This document shows, in pieces, positions 36,061-44,635 of a DNA stretch of 64,000 nt (the stretch's first letter is position 1; each line of letters opens with the position of its first letter). The position numbers and the translations under genes are program-made. The notes below the pieces were generated by a model that saw only the letters and a program-made list of their open reading frames with translations, was not told where the DNA came from and did not search any database. Location: the NCBI GenBank assembly GCA_000383355.1, contig KB911091.1:137806-201805 (forward strand). Direction: 5' to 3'. The stretch comes from Flavobacterium sp. SCGC AAA160-P02. GTDB taxonomy: Bacteria; Bacteroidota; Bacteroidia; Flavobacteriales; Flavobacteriaceae.

Positions 36061-37503
36061 TTAGTTTAGAATATCTAGTGTCTCTTGAGGTTTTCTTAGA
36101 TAACTTTTTGATTTTCTTTTCTCCATACTAGCTAGTTCTTTCTCACTAAATTTTAATTTATCTCCTTGAAATAGAATTCTCCATATTTTTCCTTTTTTAG
36201 ATTCTGAAATATATAAAGAACCGTCTGGGCCTTCTGCCAAGCCCATTGGTCTGTATTGAGCATCACTCATTATTTTGACTGTATCTGTACCAGTAAAACC
36301 ATCTGCAAAAACCTCCCATGTATTTAATGGTTTTCCGTTTTTGAAAGGAATAAAAGCTACAATATATCCTGCCTGTGGATAAGGACTTCTATTAGTTGAG
36401 CCATGAAATGCAATAAAAGCACCATCTTTATATCGTTCTGGAAATTGATTTCCTTTATAGAATAATAAATCATTTGGTGCCCAATGAGCAGGTAAGCCCA
36501 TGATAGGATCTGTATACCCACTAGCTTCTAATTTTCCATTACCTCCATATTCTGGAGCAAGCATTCTTTTATTTTTAAAATGATCAAAGTAGGTGTAAGG
36601 CCAGCCAAAATCATCATCTTGTTTAATGATCATAAATTCTTCTGCGGGTAAGACAGAATTTTCCCATTTACTGAAATAGTTTGGAGCATGGTTATGAAGA
36701 TAATCTCTTCCATGATTCATTGCATATAAATTATCATCTTTATCATTCCAACTAAGTCCCACAACACTTCTTAAACCAGTAGCAAATAGTTCACCATCTT
36801 TTTGTGTTTGGTTCAATTTATTTTCATCAAACTTCCAAATTCCACCTAAAATAGTTAATTGAGAACACGGGTATTCTCCTCTTACAATTGAGTTTGAGTT
36901 ATTCGTTTTTGAATTCTGGTCTTCACAAGCATTTGTTGGCGCACTAAAAGTCACATACATACTTCCTTTTTTATCAAAAGCTAATGATTTTGCATTGTGC
37001 CATCTTATTGGGTAGCGATCAACAAGAATAACTTCAGGATTACCTTCTGGAATTAATTTATTAGGGCTTAATTTTTGTCTATAAACTACAAGTTCAGAAC
37101 TAAAATATAAATATCCGTTATGGATTCTCATTTCAGTAGCAAAACTCCCATCGTTTGGATAGTTTCCAAAACGTTTGAAGACATCAATTTTTCCATCATT
37201 ATTAGAGTCTCTTAATGCAATGTTTCCTAGTTTGCCTGTTTCTATTCTTAACTTCACATATACATCACCATTATTGTTTACTGCTAAATGTCTAGATCTA
37301 CCAACGCTATCTGCAATTACTAATGCACCAAATCCATCTGGTAAAAATAAGCCCCCGTTATCTGAGTCTGGTTTAACGGTTAGCTGTTTTATTGGTTTTG
37401 TAACAATTTCTTTTTGAGATGTTATTTTGTCTATGTTTTTTGATTCTTTTTTACAGGAAGATAATATCAATAGAAAAAATAGGATGGTACTTAGAGTTTT
37501 CAT
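36061..37503 (-). CDS. PQQ-dependent sugar dehydrogenase-like lipoprotein
   Basis: 480 residues. Lipoprotein signal (LILSSC, Cys17). A six-bladed propeller of the soluble glucose/sorbosone dehydrogenase type: DSVGRSRHLAVNNNGDVYV (about 68-86), GLSWNDKDDNLYAMNHGRDYL (His in the PQQ/active-site position), DDFGWPYTYFDH, and SPYPQAGYIV/MGLAEGPDGSLYISESKKGKIWRI. Enzyme oxidises an aldose with PQQ in the periplasm or at the surface. The gene is 49 bp downstream of the TonB receptor. No PQQ biosynthesis gene is in the window. Confidence 0.82.
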   Translation of the reverse strand: MKTLSTILFFLLILSSCKKESKNIDKITSQKEIVTKPIKQLTVKPDSDNGGLFLPDGFGALVIADSVGRSRHLAVNNNGDVYVKLRIETGKLGNIALRDSNNDGKIDVFKRFGNYPNDGSFATEMRIHNGYLYFSSELVVYRQKLSPNKLIPEGNPEVILVDRYPIRWHNAKSLAFDKKGSMYVTFSAPTNACEDQNSKTNNSNSIVRGEYPCSQLTILGGIWKFDENKLNQTQKDGELFATGLRSVVGLSWNDKDDNLYAMNHGRDYLHNHAPNYFSKWENSVLPAEEFMIIKQDDDFGWPYTYFDHFKNKRMLAPEYGGNGKLEASGYTDPIMGLPAHWAPNDLLFYKGNQFPERYKDGAFIAFHGSTNRSPYPQAGYIVAFIPFKNGKPLNTWEVFADGFTGTDTVKIMSDAQYRPMGLAEGPDGSLYISESKKGKIWRILFQGDKLKFSEKELASMEKRKSKSYLRKPQETLDILN

Positions 37504-37552
37504 GAAAATAAAATTAAGAAATCTATTAATATATAGTAAAAGTATGAATTTT

Positions 37553-39832
37553 TTAGAAGAGGTATTTTAGTTTTAAAGAAGTATAATAGTTAATAGGATT
37601 CCCAGGATAATAATATCTTGGCTTATTTCCGCCAAAACTTCCTGCATTTATTAATAGCATTGATGCATATTTACTATTTGTGAGGTTATTAATACCTACA
37701 AGAAAGTTGTATTGAAAATTATTATTTGTATTTGATTGATATCCAAACTGGGTATTTATAATTTGATATTCATCAGAATAGACAGAATTATTATCTCTTA
37801 AAGGTATTTCTCCAACAAAGCTGTAGTTTACAGAAGTATAAAAACCGTTTAAACTTTCTAGACCAATGGTAGCGTTGTAGGTAAGTTTTGGTACACCTGT
37901 TAATAGGTTGTTTGAGTAATCATTTGAATCATCAATAAATTTTTTGAATTTGAAATCATTGTAGGCAAAAGAGTGAAAACCAAATAATGTAATATTTTTT
38001 GTTTTTATGAATGTATTCTTGAGGGTAAACTCTAATCCATTGTATTGTGTTTTTCCAGCGTTAACACCCATATATTCATCATTACTTGTTCTTCTTGCTA
38101 CCAATAAGTTTTTAACGTCCATTCTGTATATTGCAATATCAAAATATACAGTATTTTTAAATAATTGACCTCTGCTGCCTATCTCATAATTCCAACCACT
38201 TTCAGGTTCTATAGTAGAATTAATTAAACCATCTGGCAATAAAGTTTCTTCTAAGGTAGGAGGAGAGAAACCATGGCTAATAGAACCATATAACATTGTA
38301 GAGAGAGAATTTTTATAAACAACACCTATTTTAGGGGATATCATTGTCTTAAATGAGTAATTACCAGAAAAATTGGGGATATTATTTATAAGATTATCTT
38401 TTAAATGATAGGAAGTTTTGTTTAGATTTAACCCTAAGGTATAATGTATTTTTTTTGAAAAAGTGTATTTTGAATCAAAAAAAAGATTAAAATAAGTACG
38501 TCTTTCTTTAAAGTTAGATAATAATTCTCCTTGTATAAGTTCAGATCCTGAAGGGACAGTATTATATAAATTTTTATATGTTTGATATGAGTTAGCATCA
38601 TTAAATAGTTCAATCCCTATGGTCCAATTTAATTCATTTTTAAATAAGGTAGTATTTTGAATAAGTCTGGTTCTTATGCCAATACCGTTAGTTTCTTCTT
38701 TTAAAATATTAAAAGGCCTTGGTTCGTATGAATTTAAAAAAGAAGAAAATACACTAGTTTTTTGTGTAGTATTTGAGTTGTATTCATGTTGCCAAGACAC
38801 GCCAAGTAAGCCTTTTGTATACTCTTCAAAACCTTTTGATTGCGCCCATGTATAGGCTGCTGCTGAAGGATTTTCAAAATAATCATCTTCATTCAAAGAA
38901 CTAGGGATGAATGCTTTTACCCTAGATAAGTTTCCAATGAAAGAAATCTTATCTTTAGATCCAATATCATGATTAGTCGTTATAGTTATAATCTCCCTAT
39001 CTGTTTTGTTATTAGCTCTATAACCATCTAAATGTAAGTTTGTGTAAGTTAAATTTACACTGTTTTTAGTGTTTGTAACAGCTGTTTTTAATGTATACTT
39101 TTGTAAACCAAATGAGCCAACTGTATAATCACTTTCAATTACAGATTTATTAAATTCAGTTTTTATTGGTATTAATTGAAGCGTTCCTCCCAAACCTGCG
39201 CCATAAATACTAGAAGAAGGACCTTTTAAAATTTCAAGCTTTCCTAATGTGGTCATGTCTATGTCTTCTATAGTGGAAATTCCAGACCCATTGGTGAGAG
39301 GAATGTCTTGATAATAAGCTCTAATTTTACTTGTATTGTAAGGACTTCTAGAGCCTATACCTCGAATTGTAATTCTGTTTGTAGATAATGTACCGCTATG
39401 CATAAATACACCAGCAATAGTATTTAAAATTGGAGTCATATCTATGACATTATTTCTTTGAATATCTTTTCTAGTAAGCACAGAAATAGCAGTAGGTATA
39501 TTTTGTATTTTATTTTTAAAATTATTAGAGACAATAATAATTTCATTTAAACTTTCTGAGATAGCGATGAGTTGTATTCTGCTTTTTTTTTTAGTTATAT
39601 TGACTCTCTGAGTAATATACCCTTCTTTGGAAAAGAAATATACAGCAGCGTTTGGAAGAGTAAACTGACCATTACGATCTGTTTTTGTTGAAAAAGAGTT
39701 GTTTATACTAGAAATATAAGCACCACGAATTTCAATTTTAGTATCTTTATCTAGTACAATTCCTGTAATTTGTTGAGCTGTTAAATTTAACAGCATCAAT
39801 AAAAAAAAAATTAAAAAAAAATTAAACTTCAC
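37553..39832 (-). CDS. TonB-dependent outer-membrane receptor
   Basis: 759 residues from a GTG start at 39832. Signal peptide (to about LTAQQ), carboxypeptidase-regulatory-like domain (about 20-95), plug domain (IPTAISVLTRKDIQRNN..., TIRGIGSRSPYN, KILKGPSSSIYGAG-like ILKGPSSSIYGAGLGG) and a long beta-barrel ending YYTSLKLKYLF with the terminal aromatic. This is the FecA/siderophore or small-cofactor receptor type, not SusC (no SusD partner). The PQQ-type dehydrogenase lies 49 bp downstream, suggesting that the cofactor or a sugar is the ligand (inference). The T9/T10 tracts in the signal peptide codons are unusual. Confidence 0.88.
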   Translation of the reverse strand: MKFNFFLIFFLLMLLNLTAQQITGIVLDKDTKIEIRGAYISSINNSFSTKTDRNGQFTLPNAAVYFFSKEGYITQRVNITKKKSRIQLIAISESLNEIIIVSNNFKNKIQNIPTAISVLTRKDIQRNNVIDMTPILNTIAGVFMHSGTLSTNRITIRGIGSRSPYNTSKIRAYYQDIPLTNGSGISTIEDIDMTTLGKLEILKGPSSSIYGAGLGGTLQLIPIKTEFNKSVIESDYTVGSFGLQKYTLKTAVTNTKNSVNLTYTNLHLDGYRANNKTDREIITITTNHDIGSKDKISFIGNLSRVKAFIPSSLNEDDYFENPSAAAYTWAQSKGFEEYTKGLLGVSWQHEYNSNTTQKTSVFSSFLNSYEPRPFNILKEETNGIGIRTRLIQNTTLFKNELNWTIGIELFNDANSYQTYKNLYNTVPSGSELIQGELLSNFKERRTYFNLFFDSKYTFSKKIHYTLGLNLNKTSYHLKDNLINNIPNFSGNYSFKTMISPKIGVVYKNSLSTMLYGSISHGFSPPTLEETLLPDGLINSTIEPESGWNYEIGSRGQLFKNTVYFDIAIYRMDVKNLLVARRTSNDEYMGVNAGKTQYNGLEFTLKNTFIKTKNITLFGFHSFAYNDFKFKKFIDDSNDYSNNLLTGVPKLTYNATIGLESLNGFYTSVNYSFVGEIPLRDNNSVYSDEYQIINTQFGYQSNTNNNFQYNFLVGINNLTNSKYASMLLINAGSFGGNKPRYYYPGNPINYYTSLKLKYLF
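39801..39821 (-). repeat. Homopolymer tracts in the TonB receptor signal-peptide codons
   Basis: The plus strand reads A10 (39801-39810), TT, A9 (39813-39821); in the coding strand these are T9 and T10 runs in codons 4-11. Slippage here would shift frame inside the leader. Confidence 0.7.
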
Positions 39833-39882
39833 AGATTTTTATTTGTAAAAACGGTTAATGACTTTGTTTATTAATTTATAAA

Positions 39883-39906
39883 AAGCTCTCGATAATTCGA
39901 GAGCTT
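39883..39906 (-). terminator. Terminator of the cyclophilin-FKBP gene
   Basis: AAGCTCTCGA (39883-39892) and TCGAGAGCTT (39897-39906) form a perfect 10-bp stem with a 4-nt loop, 14 nt after the stop at 39921; minus-strand T-tract follows (CTTTTTATAAA). Confidence 0.85.
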
Positions 39907-39920
39907 AATTTAATGATTGT

Positions 39921-40850
39921 TTATTTCACATCCATCAACTCTACATCAAAGATCAGTGTAGCATTTGGAGGTATTACACCGCCAGCACCACTTTCTCCAT
40001 AGGCTAGGTTAGAAGGAATTACAAAACGTGCTTTGTCTCCAACTTTTAACAAAAGAATTCCTTCATCCCATCCAGCTATCACTTGCCCAACTCCAACAGG
40101 AAAGTCAATTGGTTGTTTGCGTTTGTAAGAAGAATCAAATACAGTACCATCTAATAATTGTCCTTTATAATGTACAGAAACATTGGCTCCTTTTGTAGCT
40201 TGTTTTCCTTCACCGTTTTGTAAAATTTTATAACGTAAACCAGTAGTTGTTTCATCATAACCAAGTGCAACAGTATCTAAAACTTCTTGCTGCTTTTTCT
40301 TTTCTTCTTCTTCTCGTTTTGCTCTAGAACCTTCAAAGGTTCTAAAAGCCTCCACTGCATTATATGCTTCAGCATCTGTTCCTACACGAATAATTTCTAT
40401 AGACATTTCATCTCCTTGTGCAACCGCATCTACAACGTCTTGTCCCTCTTCAACATTTCCAAATACCGTATGTTTTCCATCTAGCCAAGAAGTTTCTATA
40501 TGTGTAATAAAAAATTGAGAACCATTGGTAGCAGGACCAGAGTTTGCCATCGATAATTTTCCTGGAGCATCATGCTTTAGGTCTGGGTGAATTTCATCAT
40601 CAAATTGGTAGCCTGGGCCACCGGTTCCAGTTCCTGAAGGACAGCCTCCTTGAATCATAAAATCTGGAATTACCCTATGAAACTTTAAACCATCATAATA
40701 TGGTGTTCCTTGTTTTTTAACATTGTTTTCTAAATTTCCTTCTGCTAAGGCAACAAAGTTCCCTACTGTACCAGGAGTTTTTTCATATTCTAAATTCACT
40801 AAAATATCTCCTTTTGGAGTTTTGAATTTTGCGTAGATTCCGTTATTCAT
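39921..40850 (-). CDS. Dual peptidyl-prolyl isomerase: cyclophilin-FKBP fusion
   Basis: 309 residues. Residues 1-170 are a cyclophilin ([52 protein letters not shown]), a Glu/Lys-rich linker follows (about 170-190), and residues about 199-309 are an FKBP domain ([51 protein letters not shown]). Dual-family immunophilins are known from a few protozoa and bacteria including Flavobacterium. No signal peptide, so cytosolic. It lies 15 bp after the barrel gene and is last in the prfC operon; a terminator follows. Confidence 0.9.
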   Translation of the reverse strand: MNNGIYAKFKTPKGDILVNLEYEKTPGTVGNFVALAEGNLENNVKKQGTPYYDGLKFHRVIPDFMIQGGCPSGTGTGGPGYQFDDEIHPDLKHDAPGKLSMANSGPATNGSQFFITHIETSWLDGKHTVFGNVEEGQDVVDAVAQGDEMSIEIIRVGTDAEAYNAVEAFRTFEGSRAKREEEEKKKQQEVLDTVALGYDETTTGLRYKILQNGEGKQATKGANVSVHYKGQLLDGTVFDSSYKRKQPIDFPVGVGQVIAGWDEGILLLKVGDKARFVIPSNLAYGESGAGGVIPPNATLIFDVELMDVK

Positions 40851-40865
40851 TATTATTAATTTAAA

Positions 40866-42425
40866 TTATTTTTTTGCGTTTAAAATAGATAAACCATAAG
40901 TTAATCCAATATTGATATTAGAGGAGTTTACATTTCCATAAGGAGAAACCATCTGCCCTCCGGCTATATTTAGTGTAAAATCGTTATTAATATGATAATT
41001 AAAACCAGCAGTTGGTCTCATTAAAACACCTTCACCAGAATCAACTCTTCCTCCGCCTGCAACCCCAAGACCTATTTCAAAGAAAGTAGAAATCTTGTTG
41101 TTTAAAAAACGATTACTCCTAATTCCTAGCCCAAAGATTCCATGGGCATAACCACCAGACTTTCCTTCGTAAGCAAATGAAGCTTCTCCAGAGAGGTACA
41201 GTTTTTTACTCATATCATAAAATACTTTGACTGCGATAAGTTGTAAATCACTGTTTGGAATACCAAATTTAGCTACATCAAAATATGTCTGATTTTGAAC
41301 ACCAACTTGAATTCCCTGAGTTTTAATATGTCTTGCTTTTTCTTCTGTAAACGGATCTGAAGTACCTCCATTTAAACCATAATATTTAATACTAAAGCCT
41401 AATGTATATGCTTCAAAAGTACCACCAATAGATCGGTGGTATCCTCCATGAGTACTCAAACCAAAATGATCTGTAATTTTAACATCTGCACCTATACTTG
41501 GGTACATGGTCAATCCGTTTTCTGGAAAAATTCTTCCACCAGCGGCACCAATTCCAAATTTACCAAAGAGATTGATATTTTTGGTTGCTACAAAGTTTTT
41601 TCCTACCCCAATAAATAAATCCATAAAACCTGCCACTAATCCTTTATACATGGCATCGGTATGCGCATAAATAAATGTATTCTCTGATAGATAACGTTGG
41701 TATTCAAAACCTAAAATAGATAAGGTATTGTTAAGTGGGTCATAGTTTTGGGAGGCATCCTTTCTAGAATCACCAAAAGGAAAGAAGAAATCAAACGTAA
41801 CTTGTTGTACTGTTTTTACGGCTGGCTTAATGCTATTATTTTCTTTTAAAGTAGTGTTTAAATTATATTTTTTTCGAGCATCATTATAGCTCTTATAACG
41901 CAAAACACTCGGTATTTCAATAAAAAAAGAGACATTATCATTTTTAATAATTCCAGTAAAGAAATTTACCTTTCCGTATTGCACTCCAAAAGAATAATTT
42001 TTCTTCTTTAATTGAAGCCCTATATTCGGATAAAGAATTCCTCCACCATTAACTAGAGTTCTATAGCCACCACCACCACCAAAGTGAACATTAGCATCAA
42101 AATAAATATTATTATAAATCTTGGTATTTACACCTAAATGAACGCCTAAGGTAAATAAACCCCCTTGATCTCCAGTAACAGCTGCATGCATTCCGGCACC
42201 TGTATAGAGCCATTTAGTTAGAGGTACGTTGTAGTTTAAACCAACCAAACTCATTTTAGGAGCTAGCTCATAGCTTACCTTATCTGTGGGCATGCCAACT
42301 AAAATATGATTTAATCTAATTGAATTGTTTAGTTTTTTAAAGATGTATGTAGTTTCTGAATTTTCAGTTTGTGAATACAGTTGAAAACTTAGAATGCTTA
42401 GTATAATAAGAAGTACTTTTTTCAT
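40866..42425 (-). CDS. Outer-membrane beta-barrel-like protein with three internal repeats
   Basis: 519 residues. Signal peptide (MKKVLLIILSILSFQLYSQ). Three ~90-residue units are visible, at about 62-152, 245-333 and 405-495, each with an alternating hydrophobic/aromatic pattern and a Gly-rich turn: FGGGGGYRTLVNGGGILYP, GIGAAGGRIFPENGLTMYP and GLGVAGGGRVDSGEGVLMRP. I do not recognise the family. The pattern suggests a beta-barrel or adhesin-like sheet protein in the outer membrane. Sits between prfC (6 bp) and the PPIase (15 bp) in one operon. Confidence 0.75.
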   Translation of the reverse strand: MKKVLLIILSILSFQLYSQTENSETTYIFKKLNNSIRLNHILVGMPTDKVSYELAPKMSLVGLNYNVPLTKWLYTGAGMHAAVTGDQGGLFTLGVHLGVNTKIYNNIYFDANVHFGGGGGYRTLVNGGGILYPNIGLQLKKKNYSFGVQYGKVNFFTGIIKNDNVSFFIEIPSVLRYKSYNDARKKYNLNTTLKENNSIKPAVKTVQQVTFDFFFPFGDSRKDASQNYDPLNNTLSILGFEYQRYLSENTFIYAHTDAMYKGLVAGFMDLFIGVGKNFVATKNINLFGKFGIGAAGGRIFPENGLTMYPSIGADVKITDHFGLSTHGGYHRSIGGTFEAYTLGFSIKYYGLNGGTSDPFTEEKARHIKTQGIQVGVQNQTYFDVAKFGIPNSDLQLIAVKVFYDMSKKLYLSGEASFAYEGKSGGYAHGIFGLGIRSNRFLNNKISTFFEIGLGVAGGGRVDSGEGVLMRPTAGFNYHINNDFTLNIAGGQMVSPYGNVNSSNINIGLTYGLSILNAKK

Positions 42426-42431
42426 ACTATT

Positions 42432-44021
42432 CTATTGAAATTCGCTTGTAAAGTGAAGCTTTACTGTTGGGTATTTACTTTGAGTCATTTGAATGGTAAA
42501 AGAAGAATCTGCTAAAAAAACCAACTGACCTTGTTTGTCTTTTGCTAAATAACGCTGCTTTACTCTTTTAAATTCTTTAAATTCTTCGTTTTTTGTATCT
42601 TCAGCTTCTACCCAACATGCTTTGTGTACATGAATATTTTCATAGGAACACTTTGCACCGTATTCATGCTCTAAACGATACTGAATTACTTCATATTGAA
42701 GTGCACCAACTGTTCCAATAATTTTTCTTCCATTCATATCTAAGGTAAATAATTGTGCAACACCTTCATCCATTAGTTGATCTAAGCCTTTAGATAATTG
42801 CTTAGATTTCATAGGGTCTGCATTATTTACATATCTGAAATGTTCTGGAGAAAAACTTGGAATTCCTTTAAAGTTTAAGTGCTCTCCTTCGGTAAGAGTA
42901 TCGCCTATTTTAAAATTTCCGGTATCATGCAATCCAACAATATCTCCAGGGAATGATTCGTCTACAATTTCTTTCTTTTCAGCAAAGAAAGTATTTGGGC
43001 TAGAAAATTTTACTTTTTTACCATTTCTAACATGAAGATAGGGAGCGTTTCTTTTAAAAGTACCAGAAACAATTTTTATAAATGCCAAACGATCTCGGTG
43101 TTTGGGATCCATATTTGCATGAATCTTAAAAACAAAACCTGTTAATTTCTCTTCTTTAGAGTCTACCCATCTTTCCTCAGCTTTTTTAGGTTGAGGTTTT
43201 GGGGCAATTTCAATAAAAGCATCTAATAATTCTTTAACTCCAAAGTTATTTAACGCCGAGCCAAAGAAAACTGGTTGTAACTTACCTTCTAAGTATTCTG
43301 TATTATCAAACTTAGGATAGACCTCGTAAATTAACTCTAATTCTTCACGAAGAGTTTCAGCAGCTTTTTCACCAACAACTTCATCTAATTTAGGATTACT
43401 GATGTCATTAAATTCTATCCCAGCAGAAATGTTTTGTTTGTTGTCTCCTGAAAAAATATTTAACCTTTTATCATAAATATTATAAATTCCTTTAAAATCA
43501 TAGCCCATTCCTATAGGAAAACTCATTGGTGTTACCCTCAATCCTAATTTTTGCTCTACTTCGTCTAATAAATCAAAGGCATCTTTTCCTTCCCTATCTA
43601 GTTTATTTATAAAAACAAGCATGGGAATATTTCGCATTCTACAGACTTCAACTAGTTTTTCTGTTTGTTCTTCTACTCCTTTGGCAACATCTATTACAAC
43701 AATAACACTGTCTACAGCAGTTAGTGTTCTAAAAGTATCTTCTGCAAAGTCTTTGTGACCAGGGGTATCTAATATATTTATTTTTTTGTCTTTGTATATA
43801 AAAGCCAAGACAGAAGTTGCTACAGAGATACCACGCTGACGCTCAATTTCCATAAAATCTGAAGTAGCTCCTTTCTTAATTTTATTGTTTTTTACAGCTC
43901 CAGCTTCTTGAATAGCACCACCAAATAGAAGTAACTTTTCGGTTAAAGTAGTTTTCCCCGCATCTGGGTGAGATATAATACCAAAAGTTCTTCTGCGTTC
44001 TATTTCTTTTAAAAAGCTCAT
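42432..44021 (-). CDS. prfC: Peptide chain release factor 3
   Basis: 529 residues, a translational GTPase. SHPDAGKTTL (G1, about 17-26), ERQRGISVATS (G2), DTPGHKDFAED (G3) and NKLDREGKDAFD (G4) are intact; the length and C-terminal ALQYEVIQYRLEHEYGAKC block separate RF3 from EF-G. It recycles RF1/RF2 from the ribosome after termination. First gene of an operon with the barrel protein and the PPIase. Its upstream region has a good -7 element and an 18-bp palindrome. Confidence 0.95.
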   Translation of the reverse strand: MSFLKEIERRRTFGIISHPDAGKTTLTEKLLLFGGAIQEAGAVKNNKIKKGATSDFMEIERQRGISVATSVLAFIYKDKKINILDTPGHKDFAEDTFRTLTAVDSVIVVIDVAKGVEEQTEKLVEVCRMRNIPMLVFINKLDREGKDAFDLLDEVEQKLGLRVTPMSFPIGMGYDFKGIYNIYDKRLNIFSGDNKQNISAGIEFNDISNPKLDEVVGEKAAETLREELELIYEVYPKFDNTEYLEGKLQPVFFGSALNNFGVKELLDAFIEIAPKPQPKKAEERWVDSKEEKLTGFVFKIHANMDPKHRDRLAFIKIVSGTFKRNAPYLHVRNGKKVKFSSPNTFFAEKKEIVDESFPGDIVGLHDTGNFKIGDTLTEGEHLNFKGIPSFSPEHFRYVNNADPMKSKQLSKGLDQLMDEGVAQLFTLDMNGRKIIGTVGALQYEVIQYRLEHEYGAKCSYENIHVHKACWVEAEDTKNEEFKEFKRVKQRYLAKDKQGQLVFLADSSFTIQMTQSKYPTVKLHFTSEFQ

Positions 44022-44038
44022 TTACAAAAATTGATGTG

Positions 44039-44046
44039 CAAAGGTA
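44039..44046 (-). promoter_or_regulatory. -7 element TACCTTTG for prfC
   Basis: Minus-strand TACCTTTG is an exact TAnnTTTG match, 17 nt before the prfC ATG. No TTG at -33; that position is instead taken by the palindrome at 44053-44070. Confidence 0.5.
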
Positions 44047-44052
44047 CGTTTT

Positions 44053-44070
44053 ATTCTAAAATTTTAGAAT
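44053..44070. promoter_or_regulatory. 18-bp perfect palindrome upstream of the prfC -7
   Basis: ATTCTAAAATTTTAGAAT is perfectly self-complementary. It spans the -15 to -32 region of the proposed prfC promoter, in the intergenic region divergent with the thioredoxin gene. It could be an operator; AT-rich palindromes also occur by chance. Confidence 0.4.
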
Positions 44071-44145
44071 TGTAGATCATAAATACTTACTTATTACATA
44101 ATTTTTAAGATGATATTTTTATACCTTGACAAAAATTAATTAAAA

Positions 44146-44634
44146 ATGAGAAGTCTCATAATTATTTGTTGTTCGATTTTGTTTTTTGCATGTAATTCTA
44201 GTATTTCTCAAAACATCAAATTAACAGATTTAGAATCTAATCAGATAAAAGCAAGTTATGTAGATTTATATGATAATAAAGTTGATCTATCTGCCTTTAA
44301 AGGGAAGAAAGTTTTAATTAATTATTGGGCAACTTGGTGCGGACCATGCATTCAAGAAATGCCGTCTTTATTAAAAGCTCAAGAAGTTTTAAAAGGAGAA
44401 AATTATGTATTTTTATTAGTATCAGATGAACCGATTAAAAGAATTTCTAGATTTAAGGATCGAAAAAATTATAATTTCACCTACTTAAAATCAACAACAT
44501 CATTGGCTTCTATGCGTATTTTTACCCTGCCTACTACCGTTATCTTTAATGAAGATGGAAAAAAAGTTAAAACTATGGTAGGTGCAATTGAATGGGATTC
44601 TAAGCAAATGATAAAAAAATTAAAAGCATTATAA
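44146..44634 (+). CDS. TlpA/ResA-like thioredoxin lipoprotein
   Basis: 162 residues. Lipoprotein signal (ILFFAC, Cys16). Thioredoxin fold with active site WCGPC (Cys65, Cys68) in INYWATWCGPCIQEMP, and cis-Pro in FTLPTT. Such proteins reduce disulfides or haem-binding cysteines in the periplasm. The stop is followed after 1 bp by the ATG of the Cys-motif propeller lipoprotein, so they are translationally linked; the partner may be its substrate (inference). Confidence 0.88.
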   Translation: MRSLIIICCSILFFACNSSISQNIKLTDLESNQIKASYVDLYDNKVDLSAFKGKKVLINYWATWCGPCIQEMPSLLKAQEVLKGENYVFLLVSDEPIKRISRFKDRKNYNFTYLKSTTSLASMRIFTLPTTVIFNEDGKKVKTMVGAIEWDSKQMIKKLKAL

Positions 44635-44635
44635 T

